DNA of 64,000 nucleotides. It comes from Qipengyuania sphaerica. Lineage in GTDB: Bacteria > Pseudomonadota > Alphaproteobacteria > Sphingomonadales > Sphingomonadaceae. Every line of letters starts with the position of its first letter. Within the stretch, counting starts at the first letter, position 1. The notes below the pieces were generated by a model. That model was given only the letters and a program-made list of their open reading frames with translations, was not told the origin of the DNA and did not search any database. The stretch spans positions 558,001 to 622,000 of the forward strand of contig NZ_JAIGNR010000001.1 in assembly GCF_019711595.1 (NCBI RefSeq), in the 5' to 3' direction. Below, one piece after another: positions 43,910-53,942 of the stretch. A program made the position numbers and the translations under genes.

Positions 43910-44911
43910 ATGGCTGGAAAACGGAGGTTTGCCATTCCCGATACGCTGACGAAGCTTGGCGGCGATCCCATCGACCGCCGCGCCATCCCCGCGCATGCAA
44001 TCGAAAGCCGCTGGCAGGCGGGCGATGATCACGAATTGCGCCGGATCGACTGGCCCGGTGCGGGCGAGGGCTCGCGTGGCTCGGTTCTCTTTCTCCCCGG
44101 ACGCGGCGACTTCTTCGAGAAGTATCTCGAGAGCCTCGAAGAATGGCATCGCGCGGGCTGGAAGGTCACTGCCGCCGACTGGCGCGGACAGGCAGGTTCG
44201 GGCCGGCTTGGCGACGATCCGCTGACCGGCCATGTCGAGGATTTCGATGTCTGGGTCAGGGACCTTGCGCATTTCTGGAAGAGCTGGAAATCTGACACGC
44301 CCGGCCCGCATGTGCTGATCGCGCATTCAATGGGCGGCCACATCATCGCCCGCGCGCTGATTGATCGCGTGATCGATCCCGATGCCGTGGTACTGTCTGC
44401 GCCGATGCTCGGCATGGCCGGACCGCCGCTGCCGCTGGCCGTGCTGCATTCGGTGGCGCGGGTGATGGCGCGGATCGGCTCTCCCAAGCGGCCCGCATGG
44501 AAGTGGAGCGAGAAGCCGGGCGAGATGCCCGCCCGTCGCCGCGAACTGCTGACGCATGACGACACCCGCTACGAAGACGAACTCTGGTGGCGCGAACACC
44601 GGCCCGAACTGGTGATGGGTCCGGGTAGCTGGGGCTGGGTGGAGCGCGCCTATGCCTCGACCCGCGAACTGGAAAAGCCCGGTGCGATGGAGAAGGTGCA
44701 GGTTCCGGTGCTGGTGGTCTCGACCTCGAACGACAAGCTTGTGAAGCACGAGGCGGCGGTGCGCGCCTCCAAACGCTTTCCCAGGGGCGAATTGCTCGAG
44801 CTTGGCGAGGAGGCCCATCACGAGGTACTGCGCGAAGTCGATGCCGTGCGCGACCGCGTGATGGACGGCATTGCCTCCTTCCTCGACCGGGTGGCCCCCG
44901 CCGAACAGTGA
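43910..44911 (+). CDS. Alpha/beta hydrolase (monoacylglycerol lipase/lysophospholipase-like)
   Basis: This 333-residue protein has the alpha/beta hydrolase fold with an oxyanion LFLPGRGDFFEKYLESLEEW, the nucleophile elbow AHSMGGHI (Ser in HSMGG) and late acid and His regions (VLVVSTSNDKLVKHEAAV, LGEEAHHEVLRE), the PldB/lysophospholipase layout. No signal peptide is visible, so it is probably cytoplasmic. The substrate is unknown, perhaps monoacylglycerol or lysophospholipid. Its TGA overlaps the GTG start of the next gene, giving a two-gene operon. Confidence 0.85.
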   Translation: MAGKRRFAIPDTLTKLGGDPIDRRAIPAHAIESRWQAGDDHELRRIDWPGAGEGSRGSVLFLPGRGDFFEKYLESLEEWHRAGWKVTAADWRGQAGSGRLGDDPLTGHVEDFDVWVRDLAHFWKSWKSDTPGPHVLIAHSMGGHIIARALIDRVIDPDAVVLSAPMLGMAGPPLPLAVLHSVARVMARIGSPKRPAWKWSEKPGEMPARRRELLTHDDTRYEDELWWREHRPELVMGPGSWGWVERAYASTRELEKPGAMEKVQVPVLVVSTSNDKLVKHEAAVRASKRFPRGELLELGEEAHHEVLREVDAVRDRVMDGIASFLDRVAPAEQ

Positions 44912-46005
44912 CGACATTCGATTTCGCCATCGTCGGCGCAGGGATCGCCGGGGCCAGCCTTGCGGCCGAGCTCGCCGAACATGGCGCGGGCGTGCTGCTG
45001 CTCGAAGCGGAAGACAGGCCGGGCTACCACGCCACCGGCCGGTCGGCGGCGTTCTGGGAGGAGTGCTACGGCGGGCCCGAGCTGGTACCCCTCACGCTCG
45101 CTTCGGGCGATTACCTGCGCGAACACGGCTTCCTGACGCAGAGGGGCGCGCTTTATATCGGGCGCGAGGAGAACGAGCCGGCGCTCGACGATTTCATGGA
45201 GCGCTTCGGCCCGACCGGTGCCAATATCGAGCGGCTGGATGAAGCGCGCCTTCATGCGATGCTTCCGGGCCTGCGCGAGGATTGGACCGGTGCGGTCTGG
45301 GAGCCGGCCTGCGCCGATATCGATGTCGCCGGACTGCACGCGCATTATCTCTCGCGCGCGAAGAAGGCAGGCGTGCAGCTCGAATGCCGCGCGCGGGTCT
45401 CGCATGCCGAGCGCATGGGGGATCGCTGGACGATCGGCTGCGAGGACGACCGGGAATTTGCTGCGGCCAACCTCGTCGATGCTGCCGGGGCCTGGGCGGA
45501 CGAACTGGCGCGGATGGCCGGCGCACAGCCGCTCGGCATCCGGCCCTTGCTGCGCACCGTCGCGCAGCTGCGGACCTCGCCCGCGCCCGACCCTGACCAA
45601 CCGCTGGTGCTCGATATCGACGGGCGCTTCTATTTCAAGCCCGAAGCCGGGCGCCTGTGGCTCAGCCCGCATGACGAAGTGCCGAGCGAACCCTGCGATG
45701 CGGCGCCCGACGAACTCTCGGTGGCAGAGGCCATCGACAGGCTCGAAAAGGTCGTCGACTGGAAGATCGAGGCGGTCGAGCGGCGCTGGGCGGGCCTGCG
45801 CAGCTTCGCGCCCGACCGGCTGCCGGTCTATGGCTGGGACCCGCAATGCGATGGCTTCGCCTGGTTTGCCGGGCAGGGCGGCTACGGCATCCAGACCTCG
45901 CCTGCCGCCGCGCGCCTTGCCGCACAGCTCCTCCTCGGCCTCGAACGCGACGACATGACGCGCAGCCTCGACGCCTCGCTTTATGACCCGGGCCGCTTCG
46001 CCTAG
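44908..46005 (+). CDS. FAD-dependent oxidoreductase (DAO/glycine oxidase-like)
   Basis: This 365-residue protein has the N-terminal dinucleotide motif FAIVGAGIAGASLAAELAEHG and the typical DAO-fold segments GYHATGRSAAFWEE and LVDAAGAWADELARMAG, with the C-terminal RRWAGLRSFAPDRLPVYGWDPQCDGFAWFAGQGGYGIQTS. This suits the DadA/DAO superfamily, including D-amino acid and hydroxyglutarate dehydrogenases. The substrate cannot be assigned. It starts with GTG at 44908 inside the stop of the upstream hydrolase gene. Confidence 0.88.
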   Translation: MTTFDFAIVGAGIAGASLAAELAEHGAGVLLLEAEDRPGYHATGRSAAFWEECYGGPELVPLTLASGDYLREHGFLTQRGALYIGREENEPALDDFMERFGPTGANIERLDEARLHAMLPGLREDWTGAVWEPACADIDVAGLHAHYLSRAKKAGVQLECRARVSHAERMGDRWTIGCEDDREFAAANLVDAAGAWADELARMAGAQPLGIRPLLRTVAQLRTSPAPDPDQPLVLDIDGRFYFKPEAGRLWLSPHDEVPSEPCDAAPDELSVAEAIDRLEKVVDWKIEAVERRWAGLRSFAPDRLPVYGWDPQCDGFAWFAGQGGYGIQTSPAAARLAAQLLLGLERDDMTRSLDASLYDPGRFA

Positions 46006-46065
46006 CCAAGCGCGTATCATTTGTTAGGGTGGGCGTCCCCGAAGACACGGACAGGAGGCCGCACG

Positions 46066-46242
46066 ATGGCGCACCATTTCAAGATCAAGAAGAACAAGGC
46101 CGGCGAATACGTCGCTTACTTCATGTACAATTCGGAGCCGATTTTCTGGACCGAGGGCTACAGCTCCAAGGCCAGCGCCAAGAACGCGATTGAATCGGTG
46201 CAGAATAACGGCCCCGGCGCGGAAACCGTCGACGAAAGCTGA
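46066..46242 (+). CDS. Small DUF1508 (YegP-type) protein
   Basis: The protein is 58 residues from ATG 46066, chosen because ACAGGAGGCC lies just upstream. It is a single DUF1508 module: FKIKKNKAGEYVAYFMYNSEPIFWTEGYSSKASAKNAIESVQ. The family (UPF0339/YegP) has two such modules in E. coli YegP and one here. Function is not firmly known. It converges on rnhA with a 3-nt gap between the stops. Confidence 0.85.
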   Translation: MAHHFKIKKNKAGEYVAYFMYNSEPIFWTEGYSSKASAKNAIESVQNNGPGAETVDES

Positions 46243-46245
46243 CGC

Positions 46246-46695
46246 CTAGCAATCCCCGCCAGCGGCGATGGCTTCGGCCGCGTCGCTGGCGAGCTGGTCG
46301 ACCCGTTCGTTTTCCGGGTGGCCCGAATGGCCCTTGACCCAGTGCCAGGTGACCTGGTGCTTGCCGCGCAGCATGTCGAGTTCGCGCCACAGGTCCTCGT
46401 TCACCACCGGCTTCTTGGCGGCGTTCTTCCAGCCCTTTTTCTTCCACCCGTGGATCCACTTGGTGATCCCGTCGATCAGATATTTGCTGTCGGTGTGGAG
46501 CATGATCTCGCACGGCTCTCGCAGCGCCGCCAATGCGCGGATGGCAGCGGTCATCTCCATGCGGTTGTTGGTCGTCTGCGCCTCGGCGCCCGACATTTCC
46601 TTTTCGTGCTCGCCCATGCGCAGCAGCGCGCCCCAGCCTCCGGGACCCGGATTGCCCTTGCAGGCGCCGTCGGTGAAAATCTCGACCTTCTTCAT
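46246..46695 (-). CDS. rnhA: Ribonuclease HI
   Basis: The protein is 149 residues from ATG 46695; the frame is open further upstream but only this start gives the family N-terminus [22 protein letters not shown]. The catalytic carboxylates are visible: Asp9, Glu in [10 protein letters not shown], Asp in [11 protein letters not shown] and the C-terminal acidic residue in [11 protein letters not shown], together with the substrate-handle region [12 protein letters not shown]. It cleaves RNA in RNA/DNA hybrids in the cytosol. It follows thrB by 28 nt in the ispH-thrB-rnhA string that is common in alphaproteobacteria. Confidence 0.97.
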   Translation of the reverse strand: MKKVEIFTDGACKGNPGPGGWGALLRMGEHEKEMSGAEAQTTNNRMEMTAAIRALAALREPCEIMLHTDSKYLIDGITKWIHGWKKKGWKNAAKKPVVNEDLWRELDMLRGKHQVTWHWVKGHSGHPENERVDQLASDAAEAIAAGGDC

Positions 46696-46723
46696 CGCGC
46701 CGCCCCCTAGCGGCTGATCGGCG

Positions 46724-47680
46724 TCAGTCAAAGGCGGCCGTGCCCTTGTCGGCGTAGAAATCCCACCGTCGCACGAAATCCATCGGGTCCTTGCGCAAGA
46801 CCTGCGCATCGGCAGGCGTGTCGAGCCAGTCCTCTGCGCGGCTGGCAACGAAGCGCAGGCATGCACCCTGCGCAAGCAGCGGCAGAGCATCGCGTTCCGC
46901 ATCATCGAGCGGGCGAACCGATTCGTAACCCTCGACCAGCGCACGCGATACATCGGCGTCGAAATCCGCGCCCGTCCGGCCGAAACTCCATGCGGCATGG
47001 GTCACGGCGAGATCGTAGGCCATCATGTCGTTGGCCGCGAAATAGAAGTCGATGAAGCCCGAAACCTCGTGGCCCAGCATCAGGACGTTGTCGGGAAAGA
47101 GATCGGAGTGGATCACCGATGTCGGCAGGTCGGCCGGCCAGTTTTTGACGAGGTCAGCTGCACGATCGATCACTTCGGAAAGGTGCGGGTCGATCGTCGC
47201 AAGCGCGTCCGCGCCGCATCGCTGCAAAATGTCTGCGGTATCGGCAGGGGCGAGATCGTTTCGCCGCGATCCGTCATAATCCTGCGCCGCCAGATGCACC
47301 TTCGCGAGGGCGGCCCCCACCGCGCGTGCCTGGTCCGGTGTCGGCTCGTTGGGCGAAACGCCGGGGAGGAACTCGATCAGCGCGACGGCTTTCCCATCCA
47401 CCTCGCGGAAAGCCGCGCCATCGCGGTCGTGGATCGTCGCGGGGACCGCGCAGCCACCTTCGGCGAGATGGTCGAGCAGGCCGAGGAAGAAGGGCAGCTG
47501 CGCCACGTCGATGCGGCGCTCGTACATGGTCAGGATGAAACGCCCGAATGTCGTTTCGACCAGCCAGTTCGAATTGGACACCCCCTCGGCAATACCCTTG
47601 GCCGAAACCAGCTCGCCGACATCGTAATGCGCGATCAGCCGGGCAAGCTCTTCCGCACCGAGATGGGTATAGACCGCCAC
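46724..47680 (-). CDS. thrB: Homoserine kinase, type II (APH-fold ThrB)
   Basis: This 318-residue protein has the aminoglycoside-phosphotransferase-like fold: [25 protein letters not shown], a catalytic loop with [12 protein letters not shown] and a DFG-like [25 protein letters not shown]. This is the alphaproteobacterial/pseudomonad type of ThrB, unrelated to the GHMP type. It phosphorylates L-homoserine for threonine synthesis. GTG start at 47680 directly abuts the ispH stop, so translation is coupled. Confidence 0.93.
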   Translation of the reverse strand: MAVYTHLGAEELARLIAHYDVGELVSAKGIAEGVSNSNWLVETTFGRFILTMYERRIDVAQLPFFLGLLDHLAEGGCAVPATIHDRDGAAFREVDGKAVALIEFLPGVSPNEPTPDQARAVGAALAKVHLAAQDYDGSRRNDLAPADTADILQRCGADALATIDPHLSEVIDRAADLVKNWPADLPTSVIHSDLFPDNVLMLGHEVSGFIDFYFAANDMMAYDLAVTHAAWSFGRTGADFDADVSRALVEGYESVRPLDDAERDALPLLAQGACLRFVASRAEDWLDTPADAQVLRKDPMDFVRRWDFYADKGTAAFD

Positions 47681-48667
47681 CTATTCGGTAAGCTGGCGCG
47701 GAAGCTTGAAGACCATGTTTTCTTCCGCAGCGGCCACGGGGTGTTCTTCGACAAGTCGCCAATCCGACAGGCGGTCGACGACTTCGCGCACAAGCTTTTC
47801 CGGTGCCGAAGCGCCTGCCGTCAGCCCCAGAGTGCCGACACCCTCCAGCCATTCGGGCTCGATCTCGTCGGCCCGCTGGATCAGCTTTGCATCGGTGCCA
47901 AGGCGCTCGGCAACTTCGACCAGACGCAGCGAGTTGGAGGAATTGGGCGCACCGATCACCAGTACGAGATCGCTCGACGGGGCGATGATCTTGACCGCGG
48001 CCTGCCGGTTGCTGGTGGCGTAGCAGATGTCTTCCGCCTTCGGGGCGACGATCTGCGGATAGCGGGCTTCGAGTGCCGCGATGATCTCACGCGTGTCGTC
48101 GACCGAAAGCGTCGTCTGGCTGAGGTAGGAAAGGTTATCCTCTTGCGTGAAGGGGAGCGTTGCCACGTCCTCTATCGTTTCGACCAGCGTAATCTGGCCC
48201 TCGGGCACCTGACCCATCGTCCCGATCACTTCGGGATGGCCCTTGTGCCCGATGAAGAGGATATGCTGCCCCTTCTCGATCTGGCGCTCGGCCTGTCGGT
48301 GGACCTTGCTGACCAGCGGGCAAGTCGCATCGACGTAGAGCAGTTTGCGCTTTTCCGCTTCGGCCGGAACAGATTTCGGCACGCCATGCGCGGAAAAGAC
48401 GACCGGCACATCGTCGGGCACTTCATCCAGTTCCTCGACGAACACCGCGCCCTTGGCTTTCAGGCTATCCACCACGTAGCGGTTGTGGACGATCTCGTGG
48501 CGCACATAGACCGGCGCGCCATATTTCTCGATCGCCCGTTCGACGATCTCGATGGCGCGGTCGACACCGGCGCAGAAACCGCGCGGTGCCGCGATCAGGA
48601 GCTTGAGGGGCAGGCGCGGATCGTTGGGTGCCGATTTTTCACCCGTGGATTGAAAGGGAGCGTTCAT
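47681..48667 (-). CDS. ispH: 4-hydroxy-3-methylbut-2-enyl diphosphate reductase
   Basis: The protein is 328 residues from ATG 48667 (the frame is open to 48691). The iron-sulfur enzyme motifs are present: the first Cys in [14 protein letters not shown], then [17 protein letters not shown] and the third Cys in [10 protein letters not shown]. It makes IPP and DMAPP in the last step of the MEP isoprenoid pathway. It is the first gene of the ispH-thrB-rnhA string. Isoprenoid supply would also feed carotenoids, which are typical of this group of bacteria. Confidence 0.97.
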   Translation of the reverse strand: MNAPFQSTGEKSAPNDPRLPLKLLIAAPRGFCAGVDRAIEIVERAIEKYGAPVYVRHEIVHNRYVVDSLKAKGAVFVEELDEVPDDVPVVFSAHGVPKSVPAEAEKRKLLYVDATCPLVSKVHRQAERQIEKGQHILFIGHKGHPEVIGTMGQVPEGQITLVETIEDVATLPFTQEDNLSYLSQTTLSVDDTREIIAALEARYPQIVAPKAEDICYATSNRQAAVKIIAPSSDLVLVIGAPNSSNSLRLVEVAERLGTDAKLIQRADEIEPEWLEGVGTLGLTAGASAPEKLVREVVDRLSDWRLVEEHPVAAAEENMVFKLPRQLTE

Positions 48668-48760
48668 GAGAGCCCCTCTAGCGCTTTGCATCGCGCCAAG
48701 CTAGGGGACGCGAGCCCTGGCGAGGGGCACGCATACGAACACATGAGGAATGCCGCCGAC

Positions 48761-49414
48761 ATGACCAACCGATTTCGCCTCCTGACCGCCCTCGGACTGG
48801 GCCTCGCGCTCGCAGGGTGCAAGACTTCGGGTGATCTGGTCATCGATGCTGGCGGTGCAGGTATCACTGCCGTGCGGTCCGCCTGCCCGGCAGTGGGCAT
48901 CCCCGACTATACGGGCGATATCACGCTGTTCCGCAGCGAAACCTCCAAGACGCTGGCCGATCTCGACGTTACTGCGGCGATGACCGACCTTACCTCGACC
49001 TGCGACGAAACGGGCGAGCGGGTCTATTCCGAAGCGAGCTTCAATGTCGTGGCCCGCCGCGCCGATGTGCGCGGTGCGCGCAGCGTCCAGCTGCCCTATT
49101 TCACCACCGTGCTTCGCGGCGGCAGCGCCGTCATCACCAAGCGCGTGGGAACGGTTACGCTGAACTTCGCGGATGGCCAGGATCGCGCCGAGGCGACCGG
49201 CAAGGCAGGCGCCTTCGTCAACCGTGCCGAGGCTACCCTGCCGGAAGATATCCGCGAGAAGATCACGCGCAAGCGCCGTCCGGGCGATCCCGATGCCGCG
49301 CTCGATCCGCTGGCCGATCCCGAAGTGCGCGCCGCTGTCCAGCGCGCAACCTTCGAACTGCTCGTCGGCTTCCAGCTGACGCAGGACCAGCTGCGCTACA
49401 ACGCCACGCGTTAA
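48761..49414 (+). CDS. Lipoprotein of unknown function
   Basis: The protein is 217 residues from ATG 48761, chosen because TGAGGA lies about 11 nt upstream; ATG 48743 is an alternative. A short lipoprotein signal (MTNRFRLLTALGLGLALAGCKTSG) has lipobox LAGC. The mature part is mixed alpha/beta, with Cys in TSTCDETGERVYSEASFNVVARRAD and a segment of basic residues (EKITRKRRPGD). I do not recognise the family, although similar lipoproteins sit in this place (upstream of argS) in related genomes as far as I recall. It is divergent from ispH. Confidence 0.72.
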   Translation: MTNRFRLLTALGLGLALAGCKTSGDLVIDAGGAGITAVRSACPAVGIPDYTGDITLFRSETSKTLADLDVTAAMTDLTSTCDETGERVYSEASFNVVARRADVRGARSVQLPYFTTVLRGGSAVITKRVGTVTLNFADGQDRAEATGKAGAFVNRAEATLPEDIREKITRKRRPGDPDAALDPLADPEVRAAVQRATFELLVGFQLTQDQLRYNATR

Positions 49415-49585
49415 CCGGTGTTCGACATCCAGATGATGGAGGTGCGAAAGTCGGGCTGCTGAATGACCCGGAGCGCAGCGGGCATCAAGCCCGTGAGCAC
49501 CGGAAGCGTTCGGCGGCACGATTTGCAGCCCTCCAGCGCTGGATGGCATCTTGCCATTTTGCGCCATTCGTCTAGGCGCGCGAAC

Positions 49586-51325
49586 ATGTCCGACATCCAG
49601 ACCCTGCACGCCGGTTTTGCGGCGAAGATCGACGCCGTTCTCAATGCGCTCGAGATGGAAGGCCACCTTCCGCCCGAGGCCAATCGTTCGGGCGTAACGG
49701 TCGAGCCGCCGCGCGATCCCTCGCATGGCGATCTTGCGACCAATGCCGCCATGGTGCTCGCCAAGCAGGCGAAGACCAATCCGCGCGCGCTCGCCGAACT
49801 GATCGTCGAACATCTGGGGCGCGAGCCCGACATCACCGAGGCGAGCATTGCCGGCCCCGGCTTCATCAATTTGCGCCTGTCGGACGCTGCATGGCTGCGC
49901 GAGCTCGAAGCGATTGCCTCGCTGGGCGAGAACTATGGCCGTTCGCAGGTCGGTGGCGGGCAGGTGGTCAATGTCGAATATGTCTCGGCCAACCCGACCG
50001 GTCCGATGCACATGGGCCATTGCCGCGGCGCGGTGGTGGGTGATGCGCTGGCCGGACTGCTCGAATTCTCGGGCCACAAGGTCACGCGCGAATATTACGT
50101 CAACGATGCAGGCGGGCAGGTCGATGTGCTCGCCCGCTCGGCGCACCTGCGCTACCGCGAGGCGCTGGGCGAGGATGTGGGCGCGATCCCCGAAGGCCTT
50201 TACCCGGGCGATTACCTGATCCCCGTCGGCGAGCGGCTCGCGCAGGAGTTCGGCGATGCCTACAGGCAAGCGCCGGAGAGCGAATGGCTCGGGCTGTTCC
50301 GCGAGCGCGCGGTCGCCGCGATGATGGACATGATCCGCGAGGATTTGTCGCTGCTCGGCATCCATCACGACCTCTTCTCCTCCGAGGCGAGGCTGCAGGC
50401 TGCGGGAAAGCCCGAAGAGGCCGAGGCGTGGCTGCGCGAACACGGTTTCGTCTATGACGGCGTCCTCGAAGCGCCCAAGGGCAAGGCCCCGCCCGAGGAC
50501 TGGGAGCCGGTCGAACTTCCGCTGTTCCGCTCGACCGAATTCGGCGACGACCAGGACCGCCCGATCAAGAAGTCGAACGGCGCATGGACCTATTTCGGTG
50601 CCGATCTCGCCTATCACTTCCAGAAAGCGGAAAGCGCCGATGCGCTGATCGACATCTGGGGTGCTGACCATGCCGGTACGGTCAAGCGCATCAAGGCCGC
50701 CGTCGCCGCGCTGACCAAGGGTGCGGGACGCGACGTGCCCTTCGACGTCAAGCTGGTGCAGATGGTCAACCTCGTCCGCAATGGCGAGCCGGTGAAAATG
50801 TCCAAGCGGTCGGGCACCTTCGTCACGCTGGCAGACGTGGTGAAGGAAGTGGGCAAGGACGTGGTGCGGTTCACCATGCTCACCCGCAAGCCCGAAGCGC
50901 AGATGGAATTCGACTTCGCCAAGGTGGTGGAAGCGAGCAAGGACAACCCGGTCTTCTATCTCCAGTATGCCCATGCGCGCATCCGCTCGACCTTGCGCAA
51001 GGCAGGTGTCGAACCCTCGGCGGCGAACCTCGACCGTCTCGGCGCGGACGAACTCGCTCTGGTGCGCGAAGCGGCGCAATTCCCGCGCGTGGTCGAAGCC
51101 GCCGCCAAGGCGCGCGAGCCGCACCGCATCGCCTTCTTCCTAGGCGACCTCGCCGCGGCCTTCCACAGCTTCTGGAATGCGGGTAACGATGACCCGGCAA
51201 AGCGGATCATCCAGGAAGATGACGCCGAGCTGACCGCCGCCCGGCTGTTCGTGGCGGCGCAGGTCGGGCAGGTGATCCGCAACGGCCTCGGCATATTGGG
51301 TGTCGAGGCAGTGGAGGAGATGTGA
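49586..51325 (+). CDS. argS: Arginyl-tRNA synthetase
   Basis: The protein is 579 residues from ATG 49586. It is a class I synthetase with an N-terminal additional domain, the HIGH-type motif HMGH (142-145) in [16 protein letters not shown] and KMSKRSG, and the C-terminal anticodon-binding domain beginning VQFTMLT-like ([19 protein letters not shown]). It charges tRNA-Arg with arginine in the cytosol. The stop is 4 nt before the next gene start, as part of the argS-SPOR-nagZ-scpAB-tatABC string. Confidence 0.98.
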   Translation: MSDIQTLHAGFAAKIDAVLNALEMEGHLPPEANRSGVTVEPPRDPSHGDLATNAAMVLAKQAKTNPRALAELIVEHLGREPDITEASIAGPGFINLRLSDAAWLRELEAIASLGENYGRSQVGGGQVVNVEYVSANPTGPMHMGHCRGAVVGDALAGLLEFSGHKVTREYYVNDAGGQVDVLARSAHLRYREALGEDVGAIPEGLYPGDYLIPVGERLAQEFGDAYRQAPESEWLGLFRERAVAAMMDMIREDLSLLGIHHDLFSSEARLQAAGKPEEAEAWLREHGFVYDGVLEAPKGKAPPEDWEPVELPLFRSTEFGDDQDRPIKKSNGAWTYFGADLAYHFQKAESADALIDIWGADHAGTVKRIKAAVAALTKGAGRDVPFDVKLVQMVNLVRNGEPVKMSKRSGTFVTLADVVKEVGKDVVRFTMLTRKPEAQMEFDFAKVVEASKDNPVFYLQYAHARIRSTLRKAGVEPSAANLDRLGADELALVREAAQFPRVVEAAAKAREPHRIAFFLGDLAAAFHSFWNAGNDDPAKRIIQEDDAELTAARLFVAAQVGQVIRNGLGILGVEAVEEM

Positions 51326-51329
51326 GCCG

Positions 51330-52031
51330 ATGGCGCGTAGCCCGTTCGAGCATGACGAAGACTGGGAAGCTGCCGACCTCGAACTGATCGAGGGCGACGA
51401 GCGCCTGCCCTGGCTCGATGCCGATGAGGAATTCGAGCAGGGCGCACGCCCGATCGACACCGGCAAGCTCGTCCTCATGGGCGTCTTGTCGCTGGTTATC
51501 GTCGGCCTGCTGGTGGCGATCGCATGGTTCGCCATGGGTGCAGTGAGCGACGAGCCCGAGCCCGACGGCAGCCTGATTGCCGCACCCGAAGGTCCCTACA
51601 AGACCAAGCCCGAAAACCCCGGCGGCAAGGTCCACCCAGGCACGGGCGATACCAGCTTCGCGGTCGGCGAAGGCCAGACCCGCGAAGGCAAGCTGGCGGA
51701 CAAGCCCGCCACGCCCACTCCGACGCCCGAGCCGGAAATTGCCGGCCCCTCGCTGGCGACCACGCTCAACGAAGGCCCGCGCTCGCCCGAACCGCCCAAG
51801 GGCACGCTGGTGCAGGTCGGCGCCTATCCCACGCGCACCGACGCGCAGGAGGCCTGGGCCCGCCTGATGCGCCAGACCGAAGCGCTCAACGGTGTCAGCC
51901 ACCGCGTGGTCGAGGCGAAAGTCGATATTGGCACGGTCTATCGCCTGCAGGCCGTAACCGGTGGGACCTCCGCCGCACGCTCGCTGTGCGACCGCCTCAA
52001 GGGCGACGGACTGGCCTGTTTCGTCAAATAA
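51330..52031 (+). CDS. SPOR-domain membrane protein
   Basis: The protein is 233 residues from ATG 51330. It has a cytoplasmic N-terminus (acidic, EDWEAADLELIEGDERLPWLDADEEFEQG), one membrane helix (LVLMGVLSLVIVGLLVAIAWFAMG, about 48-71), a Pro/Gly/Ala-rich periplasmic linker, then a SPOR domain (about 155-233: KGTLVQVGAYPTRTDAQEAWARLM and YRLQAVTGGTSAARSLCDRL). SPOR domains bind denuded peptidoglycan at the septum, so it is probably a division-site protein. It lies between argS and nagZ, which is the usual place in alphaproteobacteria. Confidence 0.93.
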   Translation: MARSPFEHDEDWEAADLELIEGDERLPWLDADEEFEQGARPIDTGKLVLMGVLSLVIVGLLVAIAWFAMGAVSDEPEPDGSLIAAPEGPYKTKPENPGGKVHPGTGDTSFAVGEGQTREGKLADKPATPTPTPEPEIAGPSLATTLNEGPRSPEPPKGTLVQVGAYPTRTDAQEAWARLMRQTEALNGVSHRVVEAKVDIGTVYRLQAVTGGTSAARSLCDRLKGDGLACFVK

Positions 52032-52122
52032 GCGCCGATTCCGGCTCGCTTTGGCTTAATTTCCACACCTGCCGACTCCGCCCAGCTTGGCTTTGGACGG
52101 GTTTCGCCGCAGTTTCCTACCT

Positions 52123-53142
52123 ATGACACCCGCCATTTTCGGCATTTCCGGCCTCGAACTCACGGCCGATGAACGCGCCTTCTTCAAGGAGGCCGATCCG
52201 GCGGGCTACATATTGTTCGCGCGCAATTGCGAAACCCGCGAGCAGATGCGCGCGCTCACCGATGATTTGCGTAGCCTGCACGGGCGGGATCGCTTGATCG
52301 TCTCGATCGACCAGGAAGGCGGCCGCGTGGCGCGGATGAAGCCGCCCGAGTGGCCGAAATACCCGGCGGGCGAAGCCTTCGCGAAGCTTTACGAGATCGC
52401 CCCCGCCTCGGCCATCGAGGCCGCGCGGGTCAATGCCGAGGCCATGGCGCGCGAACTGGCGCTGGTCGGGGTCAGCGTCGACTATCACGCCCCCTTCGAC
52501 GTGCGCCGCCCCGAAACCGACGATGTGATCGGCGACCGCGCGCTGGGCAGCGAACCGATGCAGGTGGCAGCCTTGGGCCGCGCCGTGCTCGACGGGATGG
52601 AGCGCGCAGGCGTGGTCGGCTGCCTCAAGCACATGCCCGGCCATGGCCGCGCCACCGCCGACAGCCACAAGGAACTGCCCGTCGTCACCGCCAGCGACGA
52701 GGAGCTGGAAACCGACATCGAGCCCTTCCGCACGCTGTCCTCGCACCCGCTCGGCATGAGCGCGCATATCGTGTTCGAGGCGTGGGACGCGGATCACCCT
52801 GCCACGCTATCGAAAAAGGTGATCGACGAGGTCATTCGCGGCAAGATCGGCTTCGACGGGCTGCTGCTGTCGGACGACATCGACATGCAGGCGCTCGAAG
52901 GCACGATCCCCGAGCGCGGCGCGGCGGCGCTGGCGGCGGGCTGCGACATCATCCTCAACTGCTGGGCGAAGATGGACGACCAGCAGGCGATCGCAAACCG
53001 CTTCCCCGATCTGCCCGAAGCCACCAGAGCACGGCTCGACCGGGTCCACGCTGCTATGGGCGACGCGCCCCAAGGCGTCGACACGGCCGAACTTCTCGCC
53101 AAGCGCGACGCGCTGCTCGCCATCGCGGAGGCGGCAGCATGA
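52123..53142 (+). CDS. nagZ: Beta-N-acetylhexosaminidase NagZ
   Basis: The protein is 339 residues from ATG 52123, a GH3 family enzyme with IDQEGGRVARMK, the substrate loop KHMPGHG (169-175) with the acid/base His182 in TADSHKELP, and the nucleophile Asp in LLSDDIDMQAL. It removes GlcNAc from anhydromuropeptides in cytoplasmic peptidoglycan recycling. The family also links recycling to beta-lactamase control; no ampC/ampR is in the window. Its stop overlaps the scpA start (ATGA, 53139-53142). Confidence 0.96.
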   Translation: MTPAIFGISGLELTADERAFFKEADPAGYILFARNCETREQMRALTDDLRSLHGRDRLIVSIDQEGGRVARMKPPEWPKYPAGEAFAKLYEIAPASAIEAARVNAEAMARELALVGVSVDYHAPFDVRRPETDDVIGDRALGSEPMQVAALGRAVLDGMERAGVVGCLKHMPGHGRATADSHKELPVVTASDEELETDIEPFRTLSSHPLGMSAHIVFEAWDADHPATLSKKVIDEVIRGKIGFDGLLLSDDIDMQALEGTIPERGAAALAAGCDIILNCWAKMDDQQAIANRFPDLPEATRARLDRVHAAMGDAPQGVDTAELLAKRDALLAIAEAAA

Positions 53143-53942
53143 GCGACGGGTTGCTCTTCACCGATCCCGCGCAGGAAGAGGCCGAGGACTGGGACGGCAT
53201 CGCCGCCGAAGCCACGGCCGATAACGACGCGCTCTATCTGGAACTCGACGGCTGGGAAGGCCCGCTCGACCTCCTGCTCGACCTTGCGCGGCGGCAGAAG
53301 GTGGACTTGCGCGAAATCTCGATCCTCGCGCTGGTCGAACAATACCTCGTCTATATCGAGCAGGCCGAGGCGCTGAAGCTCGAACTGGCCGCCGATTACC
53401 TCGTGATGGCGGCGTGGCTCGCCTATCTAAAATCGGCCATGCTCCTGCCCAAGGAAGAGCAGGAAGACCCGTCGCCGGAAGAACTGGCGCTCAAGCTGCA
53501 GCTGCGCCTCCAGCGCCTCGGCGCAATGCGCGAGGCGGCTGGCCGCCTGATGGGCGGCGACCGGATCGGGCGCGACGTTTTCCTGCGCGGAAGCCCCGAA
53601 GGGCTCGACATCGTGCGCAAGACCAACTGGCAATGCGACCAGTATGCGCTGATCGAGGCCTATGGCCGCGTGAAGGCGCGCACTGCCCCTGCCGTCCACA
53701 TCGTGCGCGACCGTCCGGTGATGACGCTCGATTCGGCGCTGGAGCGCGTGTCGAACATGCTCGGCGTGACGCTCGAATGGGTCGAACTGCGAGACTTCCT
53801 GCCCCCTCATGCCGAACCGCGCCTGCGCCGCTCGGCGCTCGCCTCCAGCTTCGTCGCGGCGCTCGAACTCGCCCGCCTCGGCAAGGCGGAGATTGCGCAG
53901 GAAGAGGTCTTCGGCCCGATGAAACTGAGGCGCGTCGCGTGA
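53139..53942 (+). CDS. scpA: Segregation and condensation protein A
   Basis: This 267-residue protein matches ScpA (kleisin): LELDGWEGPLDLLLDLARRQKVDLREISILALVEQYLVYIEQAEALKLELAADYLVMAAWLAYLKSAMLLP is the SMC-neck region, with a Glu-rich linker (PKEEQEDPSPEEL) and a C-terminal winged helix. With ScpB and Smc it forms the bacterial condensin that organises and segregates the chromosome. Start ATG 53139 overlaps the nagZ stop and its stop overlaps the scpB start. Confidence 0.96.
   Translation: MSDGLLFTDPAQEEAEDWDGIAAEATADNDALYLELDGWEGPLDLLLDLARRQKVDLREISILALVEQYLVYIEQAEALKLELAADYLVMAAWLAYLKSAMLLPKEEQEDPSPEELALKLQLRLQRLGAMREAAGRLMGGDRIGRDVFLRGSPEGLDIVRKTNWQCDQYALIEAYGRVKARTAPAVHIVRDRPVMTLDSALERVSNMLGVTLEWVELRDFLPPHAEPRLRRSALASSFVAALELARLGKAEIAQEEVFGPMKLRRVA

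Noticed and set aside
46997..48760. The upstream half of a very long plus-strand frame that ends at 49414
   Set aside because: This part lies antisense to thrB and ispH, both unmistakable. Only the part from 48761, with its lipoprotein signal, is real.
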